From Flavobacterium psychrophilum (GTDB lineage Bacteria; Bacteroidota; Bacteroidia; Flavobacteriales; Flavobacteriaceae), in contig CAMCTL010000211.1 of NCBI GenBank assembly GCA_945878515.1, positions 1-5,046 on the forward strand: DNA of 5,046 bases. Direction: 5' to 3'. Below, one piece after another: positions 1-5,046 of the stretch. The notes below the pieces were generated by a model that worked only from the letters and a program-made list of their open reading frames with translations, made no database searches and was not told where the DNA came from. Position 1 is the stretch's first letter. Each line of letters opens with the position of its first letter. The position numbers and the translations under genes were made by a program.

Positions 1-149
1 AAGTATATGACATGCAAGGAAGAATGATCGAGCGCAAACAAGTAAATACAAATGCATTGGAAATTGGTGCAAACTATACCTCTGGAATTTACAATGTAAT
101 TCTAGAAAACGCTGGTCAAGCTAAAACAATTCGTTTGATCAAGAAATAA
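1..149 (+). CDS. C-terminal end of a T9SS-secreted protein (type A sorting domain), 5' partial
   Basis: This is the tail of a longer gene that enters from the left edge. The reading frame starts at base 3 and ends at the TAA at 147-149, giving 48 residues that start VYDMQGRMIERK and end with AKTIRLIKK. The pattern is that of the Bacteroidota Por/type IX secretion C-terminal sorting domain: a V-Y-D-x-x-G-R strand, a central turn, then G-I-Y-N-V-I-L strands and a basic lysine-rich end. In that family the domain directs cargo across the outer membrane through the T9SS and is then usually cleaved, with the cargo released or anchored at the cell surface. The catalytic or binding part of this protein is outside the window, so its function cannot be named. 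A strong hairpin terminator follows 31 bp after the stop, so the gene ends its transcription unit. Confidence 0.85.
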   Translation, partial: VYDMQGRMIERKQVNTNALEIGANYTSGIYNVILENAGQAKTIRLIKK

Positions 150-180
150 AATTGTTGTTTTTGATTTTAGGTTTTTAATG

Positions 181-225
181 AAAAATCCCCGCTTTCTAAA
201 TTTTAGATTGTCGGGGATTTTTTTT
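181..225 (+). terminator. Rho-independent terminator of the T9SS cargo gene, possibly bidirectional
   Basis: A perfect 11-bp stem pairs AAAAATCCCCG (181-191) with CGGGGATTTTT (212-222), and the T run extends to 225 (eight T in a row). The 20-nt loop contains a smaller TCTA/TAGA pairing. The A-rich left side mirrors the T-run, so the hairpin could also stop minus-strand transcription arriving from the methyltransferase gene. Confidence 0.9.
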
Positions 226-260
226 GGATATAATTTGCTGCAACTAGGTGTGTATAAATT

Positions 261-365
261 ATACCAATTAGAAATATAAAATAATCCAATTTTTGCTCCC
301 TCTCCTTTGGAGAGGGTTGGGGTGAGGATAACAATAAAAAACTATTTTATATTTCTAATTGGTAT
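261..365. repeat. MITE-like element with perfect 23-bp terminal inverted repeats
   Basis: The two ends, 261-283 and 343-365, are exact reverse complements over 23 bp (ATACCAATTAGAAA at the left outer end, CTAATTGGTAT at the right outer end). Inside lies a second perfect hairpin, CCCTCTCC (298-305) with loop TTT and GGAGAGGG (309-316), followed by GGTTGGGGTGAGG. The element is 105 bp, has no open reading frame and is AT-rich apart from the GC-rich core. This fits a non-autonomous miniature inverted-repeat element or a folded palindromic intergenic repeat. From memory, GC-rich cores of the CCCTCTCC...GGTGAGG type recur in bacterial spacers. A target duplication is unclear: TTATA occurs at 259-263 and again at 365-369, but it overlaps the inverted-repeat ends. 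The right end supplies the last base of the methyltransferase stop codon. As RNA it would fold into a long stem and could act as a 3'-end structure. Confidence 0.7.
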
Positions 366-1087
366 TATAAAGAAAGCCTGGCTAAATAATCGTAGTGATT
401 GCCTTTCATTATTAATTTGCATTGTAGCCCATTGGCGCAAGCCGACTTTTCAAGCGTATCGTAATCGACAAACAGCCAACTAAAAGGCGTTTCTTTTTCT
501 CCTTTATAAGAAATTGTAAAAGTGATTTCTCCGTAGTATTTATCTTGAGATGCAGTGGTGGCAGAATTATGTTTTTTTTGATGCACTTCGTCCTCATCAA
601 ACATGTAAATGATATCGGAACTATCAATTAATATTTGACCGTTTGGGCGCAACAATGATTTTAGTTGAAGCATAAAACTAGAAATGTTTTCCATTTTTCC
701 GCAAATCCCAGTGCCATTCATCAAAAGTAAAATAGTATCGAATTTTTCGTTTTTTATACTGAACAAGTCTTGAACTTCTGCTCTTTTTATGCCTCGAAGC
801 GTACAAGCTTGTATTGCATTCGGCGAAATATCTATAGACTTTACCTCTAGATTTCGATCGTTTTGCAATTGCAGACTGTGGCTGCCAGCGCCACAACCTA
901 CATCGAGAACTTTACCTTTGGCAAGTTGCAAAGCTTTCTGTTCCAATTTCGGCATTTCATTATAGGATCTAAAAAGATAAGCAACGCTCATTGCATCAGC
1001 TTCAGATATGGAAGTTTCCGTAATTAAATCCTCGGGAGAATTATTAGTTTGAAAATCAAGTATGGCTTTTCCAAAAAGATCTTTCAT
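365..1087 (-). CDS. Class I SAM-dependent methyltransferase
   Basis: This 240-residue protein is predicted to be a soluble cytoplasmic enzyme that moves a methyl group from S-adenosylmethionine to an unknown acceptor. The Rossmann-type SAM-binding core is clear. Motif I is VLDVGCGAGSHSL (residues 60-72). The acidic residue after strand 2 is in VKSIDISPN (about 82-90, D86), which would hold the SAM ribose. Motif III is around VQDLF (105-109). Motif IV is FDTILLLMNGTGICG (116-130), and the post-motif strand is LLRPNGQILIDSSD (145-158). The first 50 residues form a helical cap, and the C-terminal part (about 177-240) probably carries the acceptor site. The substrate cannot be inferred; small-molecule types of the Methyltransf_11/25 kind are the closest fit. 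The ATG at 1087 is used, with an AT-rich leader and no Shine-Dalgarno, as is normal in Bacteroidota. The gene diverges from the cysteine-cluster gene. Its stop codon TAA (367-365) takes its last base from the neighbouring inverted repeat. Confidence 0.85.
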   Translation of the reverse strand: MKDLFGKAILDFQTNNSPEDLITETSISEADAMSVAYLFRSYNEMPKLEQKALQLAKGKVLDVGCGAGSHSLQLQNDRNLEVKSIDISPNAIQACTLRGIKRAEVQDLFSIKNEKFDTILLLMNGTGICGKMENISSFMLQLKSLLRPNGQILIDSSDIIYMFDEDEVHQKKHNSATTASQDKYYGEITFTISYKGEKETPFSWLFVDYDTLEKSACANGLQCKLIMKGNHYDYLARLSL

Positions 1088-1123
1088 AAAAATTAAATAA
1101 ATGTTTACAATAGTTTAAATGTT

Positions 1124-1131
1124 TAAATTTG
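1124..1131 (+). promoter_or_regulatory. Candidate -7 promoter box of the YkgJ-family gene
   Basis: TAAATTTG matches the Bacteroidota consensus TANNTTTG exactly and ends 32 nt before the ATG at 1164. No TTG is found at the expected -33 distance (the region reads TGTTTA), so only half of the promoter is visible. The surrounding spacer contains repeated GTTTAAA-like words (1113-1127 and 1155-1161) of unknown meaning. Confidence 0.45.
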
Positions 1132-1141
1132 TTTTTTGCAA

Positions 1142-1175
1142 CAAGATTAAACCGCTTTAAACAATGTTAAACCAA
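1142..1175 (-). promoter_or_regulatory. Candidate promoter of the methyltransferase gene
   Basis: Read on the minus strand, TTG (1175-1173) is followed after 23 nt by TAATCTTG (1149-1142). This is one mismatch from the Bacteroidota -7 box TANNTTTG, and the spacing is at the long end of the usual range. It would give a leader of about 50 nt. The upstream half overlaps the first codons of the divergent cysteine-cluster gene, so the two promoters would compete. The evidence is weak. Confidence 0.3.
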
Positions 1176-1658
1176 CTCAAACTATTAGCGAAACTGGCCA
1201 AAGATAAGCATATCGAGAACAAAAAGTATTTTGACAAGCTGAAAAAAAAGACACCAAAAAACTTGGATTACACCATGCAGGAATTGCATAATGCCGAGTT
1301 CAAGAAAACCGATTGCTTACAATGTGCCAATTGTTGTAAAACGACAGGGCCATTATTTACTGCTGCAGATATTGAACGGATTTCGAAGCATCTTCGCCAA
1401 AAGCCACAACAGTTTATTGATCAATATTTGCGCATAGACGAAGACAAAGATTATGTTTTACAAAATGTGCCTTGTACTTTTTTGGACAGCGACAATACCT
1501 GTTTAATTTACAATGTGAGACCGAAAGCTTGTCAAGAATTTCCACATACAAATAGGAAAAAGTTTCAACAAATCTCAGATTTAACACTAAATAATCTGGC
1601 AATATGTCCTGCGGCTTTCAATATAGTAGAAGAAATGAAAAAGAAGATGCCTTTGTAA
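1164..1658 (+). CDS. YkgJ-family cysteine-cluster protein (CxxCxxCC, metal-binding)
   Basis: This 164-residue protein belongs to the YkgJ/CxxCxxCC family, whose members are thought to bind zinc or iron through a conserved cysteine cluster; the biochemical role is not settled. The diagnostic motif CLQCANCC gives C51, C54, C57 and C58. It is followed by the family's second block VPCTFLDSDNTCLIYNVRP and then KACQEFPH (C104, C113, C123), and a last cysteine lies in LAICPAAF (C148). The order and spacing are complete for the family. The first 45 residues are lysine-rich and helical, with no signal peptide or membrane segment, so it should be cytoplasmic. The ATG at 1164 has an A-rich leader without Shine-Dalgarno. 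It lies 76 bp from the divergent methyltransferase start and 83 bp before the permease start. The neighbours do not reveal its partner. Confidence 0.9.
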   Translation: MLNQLKLLAKLAKDKHIENKKYFDKLKKKTPKNLDYTMQELHNAEFKKTDCLQCANCCKTTGPLFTAADIERISKHLRQKPQQFIDQYLRIDEDKDYVLQNVPCTFLDSDNTCLIYNVRPKACQEFPHTNRKKFQQISDLTLNNLAICPAAFNIVEEMKKKMPL

Positions 1659-1703
1659 ACCTATTCTTTTAAAAGATAGAAACGAATTTCATAATTTAAA
1701 CCG

Positions 1704-1711
1704 TAATTTTG
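1704..1711 (+). promoter_or_regulatory. Candidate -7 promoter box of the permease gene
   Basis: TAATTTTG is an exact match to TANNTTTG and ends 30 nt before the TTG start at 1742. No TTG is present at the usual -33 distance. If functional, the permease has its own promoter and does not depend on read-through from the cysteine-cluster gene. The weak palindrome around CTTTTAAAAG (1666-1675) is the only terminator-like structure in between. Confidence 0.4.
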
Positions 1712-1741
1712 GCATCATTAAACCTTAATTAGAAACAGTAA

Positions 1742-2977
1742 TTGAATTTAGAATATTTCATAGCCAAAAGGCTTATCACTGCGAAAAATTATAAAAGCAG
1801 CATCTCATCGCCAATTATTAAAATTGCTATTTCGGCTATTGCAATTGGAATGATTATGATGATTGTTTCGGTTGCTACAGGAATAGGATTGCAACAAAAA
1901 ATTCGGGATAAAGTTTCTGCTTTCAACGGTCAAATTATTATATCGAATTACGATAATAATCAATCAGAAGTTACACTAGTTCCTATTTCAAAGAACCAAG
2001 ATTTTTACCCAAAATTTAGCGCCGTTCCAGCAGTATCTCACGTGCAAGCTATTGCCAGTAAAGCTGGAATCATTAGAACCGAAAACGCATTTGAAGGAAT
2101 TATTCTCAAAGGCGTTGGTACAGATTATAGGTGGGATAATATTAAGGAGTATATTGTTTCTGGAAAAATACCTGATTTTTCAAAAGAAATCAATCAAGAA
2201 GTACTAATATCGCAATTTCTTGCCAACAGATTAAATCTAAAATTAGGAGATTCTTTTAATACTTTTTTCTTAAAAGAAGAACAGAATAAATTGCCAAACA
2301 TCCGAAGATTCAAAATTGCCGGTATATTTAATTCAGGATTTCAGGATTTCGACGCTACTTTTGTAATCGGTGATATTCGTCACATTCAAAAAATCAACAA
2401 GTGGAAATCAGATCAAGTTGGCGCCTTCGAGGTTTTTACAAACGATTTTAGCAATATTACATCCATTGGCGACCAAGTTTATGAACAAACATCTTCAACG
2501 CTTGACACCAAAACTATAGTCGAAAAATACAGTTATATTTTCGAATGGCTCAAACTTTTCGATTTTAACATCATAATTATACTAGCAATAATGATAATTG
2601 TAGCAACCATAAATATGATTGTCGCATTGTTGGTACTCATCCTTGAACGCACCCAAATGATTGGAATACTCAAAGCATTAGGTTCTTCCAATTGGTTGGT
2701 GCGCAAAATTTTTCTTTACAACGCATTTTACCTTATAATGAGAGGGCTGTTTTGGGGAAATAGTATAGGCATTAGCTTATTATTAATCCAGCAATATTTC
2801 GGAATAATTACACTCAATCCAGAAAATTATTATGTCAATCAAGCACCAGTTGTTATCAATTTTAGTCATATATTTTTTCTAAATTTACTCACAATCACGG
2901 TTTGTTTCCTTGTTTTATTAATTCCTTCGTACATCATAACCAAAATTTCTCCAGTAAAAGCCATCCGTTTTGATTAG
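1742..2977 (+). CDS. LolC/LolE/FtsX-type ABC transporter permease, TTG start
   Basis: This 411-residue inner-membrane protein has the four-helix layout of the LolC/E-MacB-FtsX permeases. TM1 is at about 25-47 (IAISAIAIGMIMMIVSV). A large periplasmic MacB-like domain spans about 50-265. TM2 is at 274-301, TM3 at about 323-349 and TM4 at about 366-390. The cytoplasmic loop LERTQMIGILKALGSSNW (301-318) is the typical coupling helix that touches the ATPase. The end KISPVKAIRFD is the usual family C-terminus. Family members work with a LolD-like ATPase, and the Lol members extract lipoproteins from the inner membrane for delivery to the outer membrane; that substrate is inferred here. No ATPase gene is in the window. 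The TTG start is chosen because an in-frame TAA sits directly before it (1739-1741), the first internal Met is residue 37 inside TM1, and NLEYFIAKRL is the usual N-terminus of this family. Confidence 0.88.
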   Translation: MNLEYFIAKRLITAKNYKSSISSPIIKIAISAIAIGMIMMIVSVATGIGLQQKIRDKVSAFNGQIIISNYDNNQSEVTLVPISKNQDFYPKFSAVPAVSHVQAIASKAGIIRTENAFEGIILKGVGTDYRWDNIKEYIVSGKIPDFSKEINQEVLISQFLANRLNLKLGDSFNTFFLKEEQNKLPNIRRFKIAGIFNSGFQDFDATFVIGDIRHIQKINKWKSDQVGAFEVFTNDFSNITSIGDQVYEQTSSTLDTKTIVEKYSYIFEWLKLFDFNIIIILAIMIIVATINMIVALLVLILERTQMIGILKALGSSNWLVRKIFLYNAFYLIMRGLFWGNSIGISLLLIQQYFGIITLNPENYYVNQAPVVINFSHIFFLNLLTITVCFLVLLIPSYIITKISPVKAIRFD

Positions 2978-2986
2978 TTTTTTAAA

Positions 2987-3166
2987 GTCATTGCAAGGAA
3001 CGAATTAATTTGGAGCTTAATCCCGCTATCCGTTTCAACCTTGTGTCAGCAAGGCTATTTTTCTAAGCAAAAAAAGGAGCTTCCTTTGGTCGCTCTTTTT
3101 TAGCAAGAAAAATTCGCCTTGATTTCCACAAGGGTTTTCACTACTATCGGGGCTATTCCAATCAGC
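2987..3166. repeat. Flavobacterial-type palindromic intergenic repeat (degenerate copy)
   Basis: The stretch starts with GTCATTGCAAGGAACGAATT, continues with GGAGCTTAATCCCGCTATCC (3012-3031) and ends with ACTACTATCGGGGCTATTCC. The outer parts pair imperfectly: AGC plus CCCG near 3014-3024 with CGGGGCT at 3148-3154. The next part pairs AACCTTGTG (3037-3045) with CACAAGGGTT (3127-3136), with one bulged G. Inside are smaller hairpins: CCTTG/CAAGG (3039-3043 with 3050-3054) and an A-rich/T-rich arm, GCAAAAAAAGGAGC (3067-3080) with GCTCTTTTTTAGC (3092-3104). I recall this CCCGCTATCC ... CTACTATCGGGGCT layout as a recurring spacer repeat in Flavobacterium genomes, usually with a longer perfect central stem. 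It begins 10 bp after the permease stop and may form the mRNA 3' end. No coding potential is seen. Confidence 0.6.
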
Positions 3167-3528
3167 ATTCAAAAGATACTATTTTTTGATTAAACTGAAT
3201 TTGATGTGCGCTATGCAATACTTCCTGAAACACATAGAAATTTTAGTTGATGATTATCAAGGTTTTCGGTTTAATTGATGATGCAAATCTTGAAAACGAC
3301 ATCAAACCAATTAAAGTCACACCACATTTGTTTCAAAATTAGACATTATCTAATAAAGTTTAAAAATTAAACCAAGGCCTTTTCCTTTTCTCCCAGATTC
3401 GATATTTAATGTTAAATCTTTGTTGTGTAAAATTGTTATTGTGTATTCTTTATAAAAAGCCCAATAAAATCTTTGTAGTCGTCTTCCTTTTTAAACAGTA
3501 GTAGTAAAACAGCGGTGTTTCGAAAAAT
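3167..3528. other. Non-coding AT-rich spacer without a recognisable gene
   Basis: I find no supported gene here. The longest ATG-started frame examined is 30 codons (3250-3342, plus strand) and resembles nothing I know. On the minus strand, a 47-codon stop-to-stop frame (3490-3350) reads protein-like, for example NKDLTLNIESGRKGKGLGL near its end, but it has no ATG, GTG or TTG start and may be a gene remnant or chance. The stretch lies between a palindromic repeat and a terminator-like hairpin, which leaves room for a small RNA. Confidence 0.5.
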
Positions 3529-3572
3529 AGGATAGCGGAATTTTTATTTAAATCTCCGCTCCTAATTTTTTT
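3529..3572 (+). terminator. Terminator-like hairpin with no gene upstream
   Basis: AGCGGA (3534-3539) pairs perfectly with TCCGCT (3555-3560). After a 2-nt bulge (3532-3533), AGG (3529-3531) pairs with CCT (3561-3563), giving 9 bp in all. The loop is AT-rich, and a run of seven T follows at 3566-3572. This is the shape of a Rho-independent terminator on the plus strand. The nearest upstream gene ends about 550 bp earlier, so it would end either a long permease 3' UTR or an unrecognised transcript. Confidence 0.5.
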
Positions 3573-3612
3573 AAGCAATTACATTAATTTAATCAAAATG
3601 TATCGTAAAATT

Positions 3613-3653
3613 TAGGTTAATTTTTCTGAATTTTATTAAAATATCTTAACCTA
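3613..3653. repeat. 8-bp inverted repeat upstream of the choice-of-anchor I gene
   Basis: TAGGTTAA (3613-3620) and TTAACCTA (3646-3653) are exact reverse complements separated by 25 nt, with a further ATTTTATTAAAAT palindrome in the gap. The right arm ends 18 bp before the proposed -33 element of the following gene. It could be an operator pair or a DNA/RNA fold; nothing in the window identifies a cognate regulator. Confidence 0.4.
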
Positions 3654-3671
3654 CTTATAACGTTTTCGTAA

Positions 3672-3701
3672 TTATGAACAAGTACGCAAAAGCTAGTTTT
3701 G
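3672..3701 (+). promoter_or_regulatory. Candidate promoter of the choice-of-anchor I gene
   Basis: TAGTTTTG (3694-3701) matches the Bacteroidota -7 consensus TANNTTTG. A TTA (3672-3674), one base off the -33 TTG, lies 19 nt before it, which is the expected spacing. The box ends 26 nt before the start codon, giving a short A-rich leader (ATTAACAACA) without a Shine-Dalgarno sequence. Confidence 0.5.
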
Positions 3702-3727
3702 TAAATCTAATTTTTAAATTAACAACA

Positions 3728-5046
3728 ATGATGAAAAAATTTCTTTTAGAAAAACTTAGATTTATGCTATGTTTTCTAGGTCTTTTCAGCTTCTTCTTTA
3801 TTGGAAGTAGCAATGCGCAGTTGGCTAGGAAGTCTTCTGCAACAAGTGTCAATGGCGCTGAAATATCAGCGTTCTGTCCTCAGACAAGCCGTTTGTTTAC
3901 GGTTGCTGGGAGTGCAATCGAGTATTACACCTTAAACAGTGCAGGTACTTTATCCAGCCCAACAGCTATTCCTTATGGACTTACACTTGCCGCTGGAACG
4001 ACAGCAATACCCAATTCGGTAGCTGTAAAAAACGGTGTTGTAGCTTTTGGTTTTGCTATTATTGGTGCAAACAATGCACAATTACCTGGTAAAGTTGCTT
4101 TCTACGATCCTTTAACAGCAACTTACATTTCAGATGTAACTGTGGGGTATTTACCAGACATGATTGCTTTTAGTCCAGACGGAACTAAAATTTTAACTGC
4201 TAATGAAGGTGAGCCGAATAGCTACAATCAAGTTACCTCTTTCGACCCTGAAGGATCTATTTCAATTATAGATATTTCTGCAGGAGTTGCAAGCGCCACG
4301 GTTACAGAAGCTTCTTTTACAAGCTTTAACTCACAAATGGCTACGCTAAAAGCAGCTGGTGTTAGAATCTATGGGCCTAATGCTACCGTTGCTCAAGATT
4401 TAGAGCCAGAGTATATTACTTTCGTTGACAATGCTACTGCTGCAGTAACATTGCAAGAAAATAATGCTGTTGCAATAATAGATATTGCTTCAGGAACAGT
4501 AACTAGTATTAATCCTTTAGGATTAAAAGACCACAGCATTGCTGGAAACGGTTTCGACGCTAGTGATAGAGATTTAACATCAAGTACAGGAAAAATTAAT
4601 ATTCAAACTTGGCCTGTAAAAGGAATGTATATGCCAGACGCTATTGCTAGTTTTACATCTGGTGGTAACACTTATTTTATTACTGCAAACGAAGGTGATT
4701 CACGTGCTTATACAGGATTTGATGAAGAGATTAGAGTAGGAGCAACAGGAGCAACTGGTTATACTTTAGACCCTACAGTTTTTCCAACCGCCTCAACTTT
4801 AAAAGCAAACGCTAATTTAGGGCGTCTTCAATTAACAAAGGCAACAGGAGATACAGACGGCGACGGAGATTTTGACGAAATTCACGCTTTGGGTTCTCGT
4901 TCTTTTACTATTTGGAATAACGCTTTCACTCCAGTTTTTGACAGTGGAGACCAATTAGAGCAAATCACTTCAACTCAAAACGCAGCTGCTTTCAACTCTG
5001 ATGGTACATCTTCTACTTTTGACGGTCGTAGTGATAACAAAGGACC
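3728..5046 (+). CDS. Secreted choice-of-anchor I / MSP130-like (alkaline phosphatase-like) protein, 3' partial
   Basis: The frame is open from the ATG at 3728 to the right edge, giving 439 full codons with no stop. Residues 1-30 are a Sec signal peptide: MMKKFLLEKLRF, a hydrophobic core LCFLGLFSFFFIG, then SSNA with predicted cleavage before Q31. The mature part shows the repeated beta-propeller-like blocks of the choice-of-anchor I family. These are LPDMIAFSPDGTKILTANEG (142-161), DPEGSISIID (173-182), DLEPEYI (224-230), QENNAVAIIDI (243-253), MPDAIASF (302-309), ITANEGDSRAY (318-328) and a Ca-binding-like DTDGDGDFDEIHALG (375-389). The sequence ends in DGRSDNKGP, where relatives continue with EPEG. 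The family includes proteins annotated as alkaline phosphatase and the MSP130 biomineralisation glycoproteins of sea urchins; the actual activity is unproven. The name reflects varied C-terminal anchors. Here a T9SS sorting domain is expected but lies outside the window. An ATG one codon later (3731) is an equally possible start. Confidence 0.88.
   Translation, partial: MMKKFLLEKLRFMLCFLGLFSFFFIGSSNAQLARKSSATSVNGAEISAFCPQTSRLFTVAGSAIEYYTLNSAGTLSSPTAIPYGLTLAAGTTAIPNSVAVKNGVVAFGFAIIGANNAQLPGKVAFYDPLTATYISDVTVGYLPDMIAFSPDGTKILTANEGEPNSYNQVTSFDPEGSISIIDISAGVASATVTEASFTSFNSQMATLKAAGVRIYGPNATVAQDLEPEYITFVDNATAAVTLQENNAVAIIDIASGTVTSINPLGLKDHSIAGNGFDASDRDLTSSTGKINIQTWPVKGMYMPDAIASFTSGGNTYFITANEGDSRAYTGFDEEIRVGATGATGYTLDPTVFPTASTLKANANLGRLQLTKATGDTDGDGDFDEIHALGSRSFTIWNNAFTPVFDSGDQLEQITSTQNAAAFNSDGTSSTFDGRSDNKG

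Noticed and set aside
261..365. CRISPR or toxin-antitoxin interpretation of the palindromic element
   Set aside because: There is only one inverted pair, with no direct repeat-spacer periodicity and no open reading frame.
412..896. Two open frames of about 70 codons (412-627 and 678-896) inside the methyltransferase gene
   Set aside because: They overlap a gene with clear SAM-binding motifs, show no family features and have basic, low-complexity composition expected of out-of-frame reading.
1414..1602. Antisense 62-codon frame within the cysteine-cluster gene
   Set aside because: It is opposite a well-conserved coding region and its residues match no known family.
1666..1675. CTTTTAAAAG palindrome after the cysteine-cluster gene as a terminator
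   Set aside because: It has no loop space, no GC content in the stem and no following T run.
3250..3342. 30-codon plus-strand frame starting MIIKVFGLIDDANLEN
   Set aside because: It has no -7 box in a suitable place and no recognisable motif, and such lengths are expected by chance in AT-rich spacer.
3655..3852. Minus-strand 65-codon frame across the start of the choice-of-anchor I gene
   Set aside because: It overlaps the signal peptide coding region and promoter of a strongly supported gene on the other strand; its hydrophobic and basic stretches are the complement of the signal peptide and the AT-rich leader.

Overview
The window is AT-rich and fits a member of the Bacteroidota, most likely Flavobacterium or a close relative. 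Three things support this. It begins with the end of a type IX secretion (T9SS) C-terminal sorting domain. Start codons lack Shine-Dalgarno sequences, and matches to the Bacteroidota -7 promoter box TANNTTTG lie about 26-32 nt upstream of three of them. The intergenic spacers hold palindromic repeats of a kind I recall from flavobacterial genomes. The genus is an inference, not a measurement.

Layout, left to right: (1) 1-149, the last 48 codons of a secreted T9SS cargo protein, followed by a strong hairpin terminator (181-225). (2) 261-365, a MITE-like element with perfect 23-bp terminal inverted repeats, whose right end touches the stop codon of the next gene. (3) 365-1087 on the minus strand, a class I SAM-dependent methyltransferase. 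(4) A 76-bp divergent promoter region, then 1164-1658 on the plus strand, a YkgJ/CxxCxxCC cysteine-cluster protein. (5) 1742-2977 on the plus strand, a LolC/LolE/FtsX-type ABC transporter permease starting with TTG. (6) 2978-3727, a 750-bp spacer. It holds a palindromic intergenic repeat, a 12-of-13 inverted match to part of that repeat about 500 bp away, a terminator-like hairpin with no gene in front of it, a second small inverted repeat and a promoter. (7) 3728 to the right edge, the first 439 codons of a secreted choice-of-anchor I (MSP130/alkaline-phosphatase-like) protein, cut by the window end.

The genes do not form one pathway. The two plus-strand genes in the middle could be co-transcribed (83-bp gap), though the permease seems to have its own promoter. 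The methyltransferase and the cysteine-cluster gene diverge from a shared control region. Both edges encode exported proteins: the left one is a T9SS cargo, and the right one may also be, but its C-terminus is outside the window. I see no CRISPR array, tRNA, rRNA, transposase or phage gene, and no convincing new multi-gene system. What deserves a second look is the non-coding DNA, namely the MITE-like element and the 750-bp spacer.
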